Of a stretch of 17,351 nucleotides of DNA, positions 6,800-13,911 are shown piece by piece; the first letter of the stretch is position 1; the number at the start of each line of letters is the position of its first letter. This DNA comes from DAOLOF01 sp964463605. Lineage in GTDB: Bacteria > Patescibacteriota > Microgenomatia > UBA1400 > PJMF01. The translations under genes were made by a program, and so were the position numbers. The notes beneath the pieces are model-generated. The model did not search any database. It saw only the letters and a list, made by a program, of their open reading frames with translations, and was not told where the DNA came from. The stretch covers positions 1-17,351 of the forward strand of contig CAYXBZ010000016.1 of assembly GCA_964463605.1 (NCBI GenBank), written 5' to 3'.

Positions 6800-6820
6800 T
6801 CTTTTATCCTTGTTTAATCC

Positions 6821-7543
6821 TTATTTGGATTTGGCACTACTTTTCTCATCCTTATCTTCTACATTCTTTTTCTGTGATTCAGTTTTTTTAGATTTAACTG
6901 CTTTCTTTACCGCTTCCGTTTTTTTTACAGTTTTTGTAGGTTTTGTTGAAGATGAGCTTGTCTTTTTTTTCTTTTGAACTACTTTTTTCTTCTCATTATT
7001 TTTTTTCTTTTTAACCTGCTTTTCTTGATTTAAAACAGCTTCCGGTTGATCAGACAAATCTTGCTCAACCTTAATGCCTCTCACCTTAATGATTCTCTTA
7101 ATATCTTTTAGTGCTTGGAAAGTTGCGTGAACACTTGAGGCTTGATTGTCACTACCCAATATCTTGGCAGAGATATCTTTAATTCCTGCTGCTTCTACCA
7201 CAGCTCTCACTGGACCTCCAGCAATAACTCCAGAACCCTGAGTTGCTGGTTTCAGCAATACTTTTCCGGCTCCGTGCTGAGCAGTAATGCTGAAAGGAAT
7301 AGTGGTTCCATCAATTGGAATTGTTACCATTTTTCTCTTTGCCTGTCTAATACCCTTTTGAATAGCTGACACTACGTCTTTAGCTTTGCCTAAACCCACT
7401 CCAACTTTTCCCTTACGATCACCTACAACCATCAAGGCAGTAAAACCCATTTGATCTCCACCCTTGGTTTTCTTAGATACTCGAGAGATAGAGATTACCT
7501 TCTCCTCGTACTCGTTAGCTGAATTATCGTTTTTTCTTGCCAT
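6821..7543 (-). CDS. rpsE: 30S ribosomal protein S5 with a long lysine-rich C-terminal tail
   Basis: S5 lies at the mRNA entry and helps decoding accuracy. The core (about 1-165) is complete: double-stranded-RNA-binding-like start (EEKVISISRVSKKTKGGDQM, 13-32), FTALMVVGDRKGKVGVGLGKAKDV (34-57), then QHGAGKVLLKPATQGSGVIAGG (89-110) and VRAVVEAAGIKDISAKILGS. Normal S5 is about 160-170 residues; here residues about 172-240 form a tail with 27 lysines in 69 positions plus Ser, Thr, Glu and Val, predicted disordered. The tail DNA has two runs of eight A (6963-6970 and 6999-7006), possible slippage points. The start ATG at 7543 is 23 bases after rplR, with no clear Shine-Dalgarno. Confidence 0.97.
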   Translation of the reverse strand: MARKNDNSANEYEEKVISISRVSKKTKGGDQMGFTALMVVGDRKGKVGVGLGKAKDVVSAIQKGIRQAKRKMVTIPIDGTTIPFSITAQHGAGKVLLKPATQGSGVIAGGPVRAVVEAAGIKDISAKILGSDNQASSVHATFQALKDIKRIIKVRGIKVEQDLSDQPEAVLNQEKQVKKKKNNEKKKVVQKKKKTSSSSTKPTKTVKKTEAVKKAVKSKKTESQKKNVEDKDEKSSAKSK

Positions 7544-7566
7544 ACTTTTTTACAATAATCAAATTG

Positions 7567-7923
7567 TTACAGTTCAATTCCTTCTTCTCTAAGTGTTTGT
7601 GCTACGGCCTTAACTCTTCCGTGATATCGATATCCACCTCGATCAAACACCACCTTTTCAAGCTTTAATTTTTTCATCTTGTCTGCAAGATTTTTAGCTA
7701 TTTGTGAAGCTCTTTGTGTTTTGGTAACTTTAGCAGTTTTTTTAATATCTCGATCACTTTCACTCAAAAGCGTCACTCCTTTATCATCATCAATCAGCTG
7801 CAGATTGATGTATCTATTTGAACGATATACCGTTAATCTTGGTCGAGCTGCAGTTCCATGCAGTTTCTTTCGAACTGACATAGTTCTTCGCAGTGCTTTT
7901 GGTAGATGATTAATTTTATGCAT
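7567..7923 (-). CDS. rplR: 50S ribosomal protein L18
   Basis: L18 binds 5S rRNA together with L5 in the central protuberance. The 118-residue product has the family's normal length and shows RRTMSVRKKLHGTAARPRLTVYRSNRYINLQLIDDD (about 12-47), the QRASQIAKNLADKMKKL helix, and the C-terminal VVFDRGGYRYHGRVKAVAQTLREEGIEL block, which is nearly consensus. Its ATG comes 1 base after the rplF stop; GAGAAG nearby is a weak ribosome-binding site. Coupled translation with rplF is likely. rpsE follows after 23 bases. Confidence 0.98.
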   Translation of the reverse strand: MHKINHLPKALRRTMSVRKKLHGTAARPRLTVYRSNRYINLQLIDDDKGVTLLSESDRDIKKTAKVTKTQRASQIAKNLADKMKKLKLEKVVFDRGGYRYHGRVKAVAQTLREEGIEL

Positions 7924-7924
7924 A

Positions 7925-8467
7925 TTACTTCTCTACGGCTGCCTTTCCAGGCTTAATCTTAACTATCTCGTCTTCATAACGAATACCTTTTCCTTGATAT
8001 GGTTCAGGAGGCTTAATTGCTCTGATGTTAGCTGCAACCTGCCCCACTGCCTGCTTATCAACTCCACTTACGTGTATAGTATCTTCACCTTCTAAGTCGA
8101 TCATAACCCCTTGCAAAGGCATAAACTCAACCTGGTGAGAGTAACCAACAGCTAACTCCAATCCCTGGCCCTTCTTTTTTGCTCTATAGCCAGTCCCAAC
8201 TAATTTTAAGGTTTTTTTATATCCCTGGGTTATCCCGGTAATATTATTTTCAATCAAACTGCGCACCAAACCATGGTAGGATCTAGTTTTACTATCATTC
8301 TTGGTTCTAGTAACTCTAATCTCACCATCAACCTCCTCAACCTTGATTCCCCTTAAGATTGGAGAAGACAAACTTCCTTTAGAGGTTGAAACCTTTACCT
8401 GAGATTTGTCAATCTCAACCTTCACCTCTGAGGGTACTACTATTGGTTTTTTTCCGATCTTTGACAT
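7925..8467 (-). CDS. rplF: 50S ribosomal protein L6
   Basis: L6 is a two-domain large-subunit protein near the GTPase-associated region. With the ATG at 8467 it is 180 residues and begins MSKIGKKPIVVPSEVKV, the standard family start. A TTG at 8482 would add five residues and overlap rpsH; it is rejected because the ATG gives the conserved N-terminus and a clean 8-base gap. The two repeated domains divide near residue 80. The second domain has LVGTGYRAKKKGQGLELAVGYSH (about 87-109), and the C-terminus has IRAIKPPEPYQGKGIRYEDE, the strongest L6 signature. rplR follows after 1 base. Confidence 0.97.
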   Translation of the reverse strand: MSKIGKKPIVVPSEVKVEIDKSQVKVSTSKGSLSSPILRGIKVEEVDGEIRVTRTKNDSKTRSYHGLVRSLIENNITGITQGYKKTLKLVGTGYRAKKKGQGLELAVGYSHQVEFMPLQGVMIDLEGEDTIHVSGVDKQAVGQVAANIRAIKPPEPYQGKGIRYEDEIVKIKPGKAAVEK

Positions 8468-8475
8468 ACTTGTAT

Positions 8476-8871
8476 TTACCAAATTTTACAAATTAACTCA
8501 CCGCCAACATTTAGCTTTTTTGCCTCTTTATCAGTTAAAATTCCCTTATTTGTAGATACAATTGTAATTCCGTATCCGTTTAAACTTGCAGGAATCGTGT
8601 CTTTGCCAGCGTAAAGTCTTCTTCCTGGTTTAGATACCCTTTCTATTCCAGTAATAGCAGGCAGGCCATCTACATATCTAAGCTTAATAATAAGTTCTTT
8701 TTGAGGAGATTTTTCTTCAACAGCAACCTCTTCAACATACTGATTTTCCTTTAACTTGTTTGCAACTGCCTCTTTGATTTTCGAATGGGGGAGTCGCACC
8801 TCTTTCTTGGCACTCATGAGAGCATTCTTGATTCTGATCAGCATGTCTCCAATTGGATCTGTAATAAGCAT
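8476..8871 (-). CDS. rpsH: 30S ribosomal protein S8
   Basis: S8 binds the central domain of 16S rRNA and, in E. coli, also represses the spc operon. The 131 residues start MLITDPIGDMLIRIKNALMS, with the conserved TDPI-DMLIRIKNA, and end with RVSKPGRRLYAGKDTIPASLNGYGITIVSTNKGILTDKEAKK followed by GGELICKIW; the common E-x-x-C-x-(I/V)-W ending is kept. The ATG at 8871 is 38 bases after rpsN and shows no Shine-Dalgarno in its AT-rich leader. No S8-like mRNA target was recognised near rplE. Confidence 0.98.
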   Translation of the reverse strand: MLITDPIGDMLIRIKNALMSAKKEVRLPHSKIKEAVANKLKENQYVEEVAVEEKSPQKELIIKLRYVDGLPAITGIERVSKPGRRLYAGKDTIPASLNGYGITIVSTNKGILTDKEAKKLNVGGELICKIW

Positions 8872-8909
8872 AAATGTTCAATTGACTTAATAATATTTTT
8901 TTATCTGAA

Positions 8910-9152
8910 TTATTTACTTGATTTAGTAACTCCAGGCAACTCTCCTTTTGAAGCCATTTCTCTAAACTGAAGTCTGCTTAGACCAAAATATCTCATAAAC
9001 CCTCGAGCACGACCGGTTATTCTACATCGATTAACCCCACGAGTCGATACCCTATTTTCAACCCTTTTACCCTTGCTCAAATGTTCATCAAAATGATCCT
9101 TGCGTTTTTGACGCAGTCTCTTTGATTTGATAATTTTTGATGTTTTTGCCAT
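8910..9152 (-). CDS. rpsN: 30S ribosomal protein S14 (zinc-free, short form)
   Basis: S14 is a head protein of the small subunit near the A site. The conserved half is NRCRITGRARGFMRYFGLSR (41-60) followed by LQFREMASKGELPGV. The zinc form has two C-x2-C pairs; here there is a single Cys (43), so it is the zinc-free (C-) type. At 80 residues it is shorter than the 101-residue E. coli form, fitting the short C- class. The C-terminus ends TKSSK where the family almost always ends KASW, so the last Trp is missing. The ATG lies 3 bases after rplE, with AAAGGA about 9 bases upstream within rplE. Confidence 0.95.
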   Translation of the reverse strand: MAKTSKIIKSKRLRQKRKDHFDEHLSKGKRVENRVSTRGVNRCRITGRARGFMRYFGLSRLQFREMASKGELPGVTKSSK

Positions 9153-9155
9153 GAT

Positions 9156-9719
9156 TTATTCCTTTGTTTCTTCTTTTTCAAAAGGCATACCTAACAATTC
9201 AAGAAGTCTGAAGGCATGCTGATCATTGTCTGTATCGGTGATAATATTAATTTGCAGCCCTCTAATACTATCTATCTTGTCGTAATCAATTTCTACAAAA
9301 ACAATCTGCTCCTCTAAACCCAAACTATAATTCCCCTGACCATCAAAAGCTGATCTAGAAACACCTCTGAAGTCTTTAACTCTAGGCAGAGCAACAGATA
9401 TTAGTTTGTCTAAAAACTGCCACATTCGCTCTCCACGCAGTGTTACCTTGACTCCTAAAGGATCTCCTTGTCTCAAAGAAAAATTTGCTACAGCCTTTTT
9501 GGCATAAGTTATCACTGGTTTTTGACCGGTAATAGTCTCGATTTGAGCCGCTACATTTTCTAAGGTTTTTTTTCTTTCCCTTGGATCAGCTGGCTGCGTT
9601 ACACCCACATTAATTGAGATTTTTTTAATCTTAGGGACAGCCAAGTTGCTTGAGAGTTTTAGCTCTTTTTTTAAAGCACCAAGTACTTCTTGCTGGTATT
9701 TTTCTTTAAGTCGGTTCAT
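9156..9719 (-). CDS. rplE: 50S ribosomal protein L5
   Basis: L5 binds 5S rRNA and contacts P-site tRNA from the central protuberance. The 187-residue product has VPKIKKISINVGVTQPADPRERKK (about 28-51), the TGQKPVITYAKKAVANFSLRQGDPLGVKVTLRG block (about 63-95), PRVKDFRGVSRSAFDGQGNYSLGLEEQIVFVEI and a normal C-terminus through LLELLGMPFEK. Length and motifs are standard. The start overlaps the end of rplX by 14 bases, so ribosomes probably re-initiate. A run of eight A lies at codons for ERKKT (9566-9573). The usual neighbour rpsN follows after 3 bases. Confidence 0.98.
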   Translation of the reverse strand: MNRLKEKYQQEVLGALKKELKLSSNLAVPKIKKISINVGVTQPADPRERKKTLENVAAQIETITGQKPVITYAKKAVANFSLRQGDPLGVKVTLRGERMWQFLDKLISVALPRVKDFRGVSRSAFDGQGNYSLGLEEQIVFVEIDYDKIDSIRGLQINIITDTDNDQHAFRLLELLGMPFEKEETKE

Positions 9720-10116
9720 TTATTTTTTTACTTTTCTTAGAACTTTTTTTAGTTTTTGGTTGTGATTTTTCTGTTTTTTTAGTTTCTTTTGATGTTTCTT
9801 TAACATCAGGAATTTGCTTTCCAGTTTTTTTAAATACTCTAGTTTTTTCTCCTTGAGTGCTCACTTTAAAACCTATTCTGTCTGGTTTCCCTTGATCATT
9901 GATTATGGCAATTTTCGCCACCGATAACGGTCTTTCTTTTCTAATCCTCTCGCCAGGACGATTCATCATCGGCATGGGCTTAACATGTTTCACATAATGA
10001 TTTGCACCCTTCACCAAAACTTGATCCTGTTCTGGGAAAACTGCGGTAATTTCACTTATTAATCCTTTGTCTTTCCCAGTGGTTACCAATACTTTATCGC
10101 CTATTTTATACTTCAT
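9706..10116 (-). CDS. rplX: 50S ribosomal protein L24 with a lysine/threonine-rich tail
   Basis: L24 is an assembly initiator of the large subunit. The KOW motif is at the N-terminus (KIGDKVLVTTGKDKGLISEI, 4-23), followed by GANHYVKHVKPMPMMNRPGE (38-57) and IGFKVSTQGEKTRVFKKTGK (81-100). The normal protein ends about there (103 aa in E. coli); this one runs to 136 with a tail of Lys, Thr, Ser and Glu. The start overlaps the rplN stop as ATGA, and a strong GGAGG lies 4 bases upstream, so it has its own good ribosome-binding site as well as coupling. The end overlaps rplE by 14 bases. Confidence 0.97.
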   Translation of the reverse strand: MKYKIGDKVLVTTGKDKGLISEITAVFPEQDQVLVKGANHYVKHVKPMPMMNRPGERIRKERPLSVAKIAIINDQGKPDRIGFKVSTQGEKTRVFKKTGKQIPDVKETSKETKKTEKSQPKTKKSSKKSKKINEPT

Positions 10117-10487
10117 AGTACCTCCGGAGCTAAACTTGCAATTTTATTAAACCCTCTGTTCTTTACTTCTCTTGCAACCGGCCCAAAAATTCGAGTACCG
10201 ATCGGTAAACCTCTAGCTCTAGATTCAATTATTACGGCAGCATTATCGTCAAAACGAATATACTCGCCATTTGGTCTTCGTTTCTCTTTTCTCGTTCTTA
10301 CAATAACCGCCTGCACTTTTGACCCCTTTGGAAGATTGGAGTTAGGATCGGCATCAATCACCGAAGCAGAGACCACATCACCAACATAGCCGAATTTTCT
10401 TCTCGAACCTCCATAAACCTGAATAACGCGGATTTTTCTTGCGCCACTGTTGTCGGCAATAGAAAGAACAGATCTTAATTGTATCAT
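10113..10487 (-). CDS. rplN: 50S ribosomal protein L14
   Basis: L14 is a beta-barrel protein at the subunit interface, forming bridges to 16S rRNA. The 124-residue sequence is near-consensus: MIQLRSVLSIADNSGARKIR (1-20), RKFGYVGDVVSASVIDADPN, the VQAVIVRTRKEKRRPNGEYIRFDDNAAVII stretch (about 58-87), and RIFGPVAREVKNRGFNKIASLAPEVL at the end. Both junctions are ATGA overlaps: its start with rpsQ and its stop with rplX. It therefore lies in the middle of a tightly coupled S17-L14-L24 run. Confidence 0.98.
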   Translation of the reverse strand: MIQLRSVLSIADNSGARKIRVIQVYGGSRRKFGYVGDVVSASVIDADPNSNLPKGSKVQAVIVRTRKEKRRPNGEYIRFDDNAAVIIESRARGLPIGTRIFGPVAREVKNRGFNKIASLAPEVL

Positions 10488-10735
10488 GAGTTCTTGACTT
10501 CTTTTTGTTTAATTACTTCAATTACTTTAAAATGTTTCGTTTTACTTACTGGTCTACATTCTTGAATCATAACCACATCTCCCAGACTAACCTCAACATC
10601 CTCTAGATGACATTGATATTTTTTGCTTCGTCTAATAATTTTTTTGTATAAGGGATGTATTGCACTTCTATCCACTTCAACCGAAGCAGTTTTGGGAGAG
10701 GCGAGAGCAACAATTGTTCCTGTTAATGTTTTCAT
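10484..10735 (-). CDS. rpsQ: 30S ribosomal protein S17
   Basis: S17 is a primary 16S rRNA-binding OB-fold protein of the small-subunit body. The 83 residues have the normal length. TLTGTIVALASPKTASVEVDR (3-23), HPLYKKIIRRSKKYQCHLED (27-46) and GDVVMIQECRPVSKTKHFKVIEVI (52-75) match the family, including the E-C-R-P-(I/L/V)-S-K turn. The ATG at 10735 has no clear Shine-Dalgarno and lies 43 bases after rpmC, one of the wider gaps in this section. The stop overlaps rplN as ATGA. Confidence 0.97.
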   Translation of the reverse strand: MKTLTGTIVALASPKTASVEVDRSAIHPLYKKIIRRSKKYQCHLEDVEVSLGDVVMIQECRPVSKTKHFKVIEVIKQKEVKNS

Positions 10736-10778
10736 ATATGTGTTATTTCAACTGATTTTTTTGTCGTCTGAGTTTAAT

Positions 10779-11015
10779 TTATTCTTGTTCGTCTGATACT
10801 TGTGTCTGATTCGCTTCTTTTTTTTGCTTGGCAGTAATCACCGTTTTTACTTTAGCTATATCTTTTCTGAGTCGATTGATTTTACTCACATCTTCAAGCT
10901 TGTTGGCGTGTAGTTCCAACCTTGATTTTGCCAGTTCTCCCTGCAACTCATCAAGTTGTTGCTGCAGTTGGTTGACTGATTTGGTGTGCAAAGCCTTTTT
11001 GTCGTTACTTTTCAT
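10779..11015 (-). CDS. rpmC: 50S ribosomal protein L29
   Basis: L29 is a small two-helix protein next to the tunnel exit, part of the docking site for trigger factor and the signal recognition particle. The 78 residues are slightly longer than the usual 60-70: a short charged start, helix one (VNQLQQQLDELQGELAKSRLE, about 14-34) and helix two (EDVSKINRLRKDIAKVKTVITAKQKK, about 41-66), then an acidic/Gln-rich tail (ANQTQVSDEQE). The classic R-x-x-I-A-R reads RKDIAKVKT. The start overlaps the rplP stop as ATGA. Confidence 0.94.
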   Translation of the reverse strand: MKSNDKKALHTKSVNQLQQQLDELQGELAKSRLELHANKLEDVSKINRLRKDIAKVKTVITAKQKKEANQTQVSDEQE

Positions 11016-11425
11016 GATCTATCTTTTGTTACAAACTTAGTTTTAATCGGTAACTTGTGAGCAGCCTTTTCAAAAGCCTCTCTAGCTACTGATTCTTCAA
11101 CTCCACCTAACTCAAACAAAATGGTGCCTGGTCTAATCTTAACTTGATAATGATCAACCGCTCCTTTTCCTGAACCCATCTTAACTCCAACCGGTTTTTT
11201 GCTAACTGAGTGATCAGGAAAAACTCTTAGCCAATATTTTCCGGTTCTTTTAGTAGCAAATGTAATTTTTTTTCTTGCAGCTTCAAGAGCTCTTGCTTGA
11301 ATACGTCCTCGCTCAACTGCTTTCAAACCAAACTCTCCAAAATCAACAGAGGTACGACTTTTCGCTACTCCTTTATTTCTGCCTCTAAAATCTTTTCTAA
11401 ATTTTCTGCGTTTTGGTTGTAACAT
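11012..11425 (-). CDS. rplP: 50S ribosomal protein L16
   Basis: L16 lies near the A-site tRNA elbow and is needed for late 50S assembly. The 137-residue protein starts MLQPKRRKFRKDFRGRNKG and has DFGEFGLKAVERGRIQARALEAARKK (about 28-53), the YWLRVFPDHSVSKKPVGVKMGSGKG loop (about 64-88) and IRPGTILFELGGV (about 97-109). The Arg at the E. coli R81 position, hydroxylated there by YcfD, is Lys here (GVKMG instead of AVRMG). The ATG at 11425 is 38 bases after rpsC; the stop overlaps rpmC as ATGA. Confidence 0.98.
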   Translation of the reverse strand: MLQPKRRKFRKDFRGRNKGVAKSRTSVDFGEFGLKAVERGRIQARALEAARKKITFATKRTGKYWLRVFPDHSVSKKPVGVKMGSGKGAVDHYQVKIRPGTILFELGGVEESVAREAFEKAAHKLPIKTKFVTKDRS

Positions 11426-11463
11426 TTTTGATATTCCAAATTTATCTCAAATAGCTTTCAAGA

Positions 11464-12123
11464 TTATTCCTCAATTTGCTCACCTTTATAAATCCATACT
11501 TTTATTCCTACATAACCACTTCTTGTTTTTGCAGGTTGTTCATAATAATCAACCACTGCCCGCAAGGTTTGTGTTGGCACAGATCCCTTAAAGTATTTCT
11601 CGGTTCTTCCAATTTCTGCTCCACCAACTCTACCGGAAAGCTGTATTTTAACACCTTTTGCTCCAGCAGACATTACTTTTTCCAAAGCTTGATTAACTGC
11701 TCTTCGATGAGGATAGCGTCCAATCAACTGATTAATCAATCTTTCAGCAACTAATTTGGCGCTTAACTCTGGATTCTGCAGCTCTTCAACCTTAATGGTA
11801 ACTCGAGTTTTGCGAGATTCGTCCTTATCAATTTCGCCCAATATCTTCTCAACACCTTTTTTAATTTCTTCAAGATTAGCTCCTCCACGTCCAATTACAA
11901 CTCCAGGCCTACTCACTTTCAGAATGATCTTAATTGTTGACAAAGATCTTTCGATAACAATTTCATCTAGTCCTGCACTTTCTAACTTTTCTTGAAGATA
12001 CTTGCGAAGATTGTGGTCTTCTAGCACCTTATCAGCATAGTTGTGTTTATTGGCAAACCATCTTGATTTCCAAGAGTAAATATTGCCGATTCTGTATAGT
12101 ATTGGATTAACTTTTTGTCCCAT
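11464..12123 (-). CDS. rpsC: 30S ribosomal protein S3
   Basis: S3 lies at the mRNA entry channel and has helicase activity together with S4 and S5. The 219 residues include the N-terminal MGQKVNP, a type II KH domain with GVVIGRGGANLEEI (74-87; the G-x-x-G loop is GRGG), and the C-terminal block SAGAKGVKIQLSGRVGGAEIGRTE followed by GSVPTQTLRAVVDY and GYVGIKVWIYKGE. It is a little shorter than E. coli S3 (233), which has a longer C-terminal tail. The start ATG at 12123 is 18 bases after rplV, with no visible Shine-Dalgarno. Confidence 0.98.
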   Translation of the reverse strand: MGQKVNPILYRIGNIYSWKSRWFANKHNYADKVLEDHNLRKYLQEKLESAGLDEIVIERSLSTIKIILKVSRPGVVIGRGGANLEEIKKGVEKILGEIDKDESRKTRVTIKVEELQNPELSAKLVAERLINQLIGRYPHRRAVNQALEKVMSAGAKGVKIQLSGRVGGAEIGRTEKYFKGSVPTQTLRAVVDYYEQPAKTRSGYVGIKVWIYKGEQIEE

Positions 12124-12141
12124 TTTGTGTGTAATTAATAG

Positions 12142-12732
12142 TTATTTCTTCTTTTTAACTTTTGGTTTAACCGCTCTCACTTGAGTCTGTTTTAAATCTG
12201 AGTTTCGCTTTGCTTGAACTTTTTTTTCTTCAATTTTTTTTGTTGTTTTTGATTGATCTTTAGCTTGGGCTGACTTTTTTGTAGTTTTTTTCTTTAAAGA
12301 ATCAGTTGAGACTTTTTTTGTTGATTTAGTAGCTTTTTTATCGTTTTTGTTCGTATTTTTAACCTTTTCATCAGCTTTTTCTTCTTTTTCATCAGCAGAA
12401 TCTTTAGATTTAAGAATCACCTCAACATGACAAGTTCTCTTCATGATAGAGTGAGCTCTACCTCTGGAAACAGGCTGCCATCGTTTGTATGTTGGTCCAG
12501 TTTTTACCAAAATAGTATCTATCTCTAGTTGATCAATTGTTAATTGATGATTGTGAATCGCATTTGCCACTGCTTGCCTCATCACTTTCAGTAAGACAAT
12601 TGACGCCTTGCGATCCATCATGGCCAATTGAGTAAAAGCATCTTCCAAAGATAGATCCTTAACTTGATTTGCAAGCAGCCGTACTTTTCGCGGTGACTGT
12701 CTAGAGTTTTTCTGTTCTGCTTTAATTTTCAT
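12142..12732 (-). CDS. rplV: 50S ribosomal protein L22 with an 88-residue lysine-rich tail
   Basis: L22 lines the peptide exit tunnel through a beta-hairpin loop. The core (1-108) has RQSPRKVRLLANQVKDLSLEDA (11-32), AVANAIHNHQ (54-63) and the tunnel loop and flank TGPTYKRWQPVSRGRAHSIMKRTCHVEVIL (78-107). The family is normally about 110 residues; here a tail at 109-196 carries 30 lysines in 88 positions, with Thr, Ser, Glu and Asp, predicted disordered. Nothing about base composition suggests transfer; S5 and L24 have similar tails. L22 tails point to the outer surface near the tunnel exit in known ribosomes. The ATG at 12732 is 38 bases after rpsS. Confidence 0.96.
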   Translation of the reverse strand: MKIKAEQKNSRQSPRKVRLLANQVKDLSLEDAFTQLAMMDRKASIVLLKVMRQAVANAIHNHQLTIDQLEIDTILVKTGPTYKRWQPVSRGRAHSIMKRTCHVEVILKSKDSADEKEEKADEKVKNTNKNDKKATKSTKKVSTDSLKKKTTKKSAQAKDQSKTTKKIEEKKVQAKRNSDLKQTQVRAVKPKVKKKK

Positions 12733-12770
12733 TGTGATGATGCGTTGTGTTTCTCACCTAACTAAATAGT

Positions 12771-13055
12771 TTATGTCTTGGCAATAATTCGTTTAACCAT
12801 ACGACCATGACCCCTAAATGTTCTTGTAGGAGCAAACTCACCTAAACGATGTCCAACCATACTTTCTCCCACAAAAATCTCATCAAATTTCCGTCCGTTA
12901 TGAACCAGAAATGAGTGACCTACAAAATCGGGAGCGATCATTGACGCTCTACTCCAGGTTTTAATTGGAGTTCGATCGCCAGTTTGTTTTTGCTGACGTA
13001 CCTTGTTCAGCAACACTTCATCAATATATGGTCCTTTTTTGCTGCTTCTTGCCAT
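12771..13055 (-). CDS. rpsS: 30S ribosomal protein S19
   Basis: S19 is a head protein that pairs with S13 and contacts A-site tRNA. The 94 residues match the family length: MARSSKKGPYIDEVLLNKV at the start, KTWSRASMIAPDFVGHSFLVHNGRKF (about 33-58) in the middle and VGHRLGEFAPTRTFRGHG (about 67-84) near the end. All are close to consensus. It lies 8 bases after rplB and 38 bases before rplV. Confidence 0.98.
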   Translation of the reverse strand: MARSSKKGPYIDEVLLNKVRQQKQTGDRTPIKTWSRASMIAPDFVGHSFLVHNGRKFDEIFVGESMVGHRLGEFAPTRTFRGHGRMVKRIIAKT

Positions 13056-13063
13056 GTTTTTTA

Positions 13064-13903
13064 TTAATTACTTTTTACTCTTCTATCTTTTACAATCCAC
13101 TTATTAGAAAATTTATTTTTTCTGGTCTTCTTGCCTGGTGAGGCAATCTTTCCCCAAGGAGTCTTGGCATACTTGAGTCCAACGCCACTTCGCCCTTCAC
13201 CGCCACCATGGGGGTGAGATCCAGGATGCTGAGCTGTTCCTCTAACCGTTGGTCTTATGCCCATCAATCTCTTTCTGCCTGCTTTACCAATCTTTCTGTT
13301 CTTCCAATCCTTATTCCCGATCTGACCGATTGTAGCGAAACAATCAAGTCTTATCAATCGATGCTCTTTTGAAGGCAGTGCAACAACCGCATAATCACCT
13401 TCTTTTGATTGAATCATCGCCGCAGTTCCTGCACCCCTCACAATCTGCCCACCCTTTCCAGGTCTCATTTCTAGATTGTGGATCGGCATTCCAACCGGAA
13501 TCTTCGATAAAGGAAGTGCGTTTCCTGGCTTTATCTCGGCTGATTCTCCAGCCATTATCTTATCGCCAACTTTAAGTTGATCTGGAGCAAGAATGTATCT
13601 TTTTTCTCCATCTACATAAAAAATCAAAGCAATATTTGCACTTCTCATGGGATCGTACTCAATCTTCTGAACTACTCCCTCGATATCATATTTATTTCGA
13701 CGAAAATCAATCTCTCTTTGTTTCTTTTTGACCCCACCACCCCTATGTCTAACAGTAATATGACCTTTAAAGCCACGACCTTGTCGTTTTTTATATCCTT
13801 TTTTTACCAGTGATTTTTCTGGTCCATCACTATCAAGCACACTACGATCAACTCGTACTTGGTGTCTGGTTCCGGCTGATGTTGGATTCTGTTTCTTTAA
13901 CAT
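13064..13903 (-). CDS. rplB: 50S ribosomal protein L2
   Basis: L2 is a universal large-subunit protein required for subunit association and peptidyl transferase activity. The 279-residue sequence has the N-terminal OB-like domain (GRGFKGHITVRHRGGGVKKK, 42-61; IEYDPMRSANIALIFYVDGE, 81-100), the SH3-like domain (GQIVRGAGTAAMI, 152-164) and the C-terminal RPTVRGTAQHPGSHPHGGGE (217-236) followed by GRSGVG. The near-invariant VRGVAMNPVDHPHGGGEG reads VRGTAQHPGSHPHGGGEG here; the HPHGGG with its functional His (230) is kept. The ATG at 13903 is 8 bases after rplW. Length is normal. Confidence 0.98.
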   Translation of the reverse strand: MLKKQNPTSAGTRHQVRVDRSVLDSDGPEKSLVKKGYKKRQGRGFKGHITVRHRGGGVKKKQREIDFRRNKYDIEGVVQKIEYDPMRSANIALIFYVDGEKRYILAPDQLKVGDKIMAGESAEIKPGNALPLSKIPVGMPIHNLEMRPGKGGQIVRGAGTAAMIQSKEGDYAVVALPSKEHRLIRLDCFATIGQIGNKDWKNRKIGKAGRKRLMGIRPTVRGTAQHPGSHPHGGGEGRSGVGLKYAKTPWGKIASPGKKTRKNKFSNKWIVKDRRVKSN

Positions 13904-13911
13904 AAATATAT

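Noticed and set aside
8468..8482. TTG start at 8482 for rplF
   Set aside because: It would overlap rpsH and add five residues before the conserved MSKIGKKPI start.
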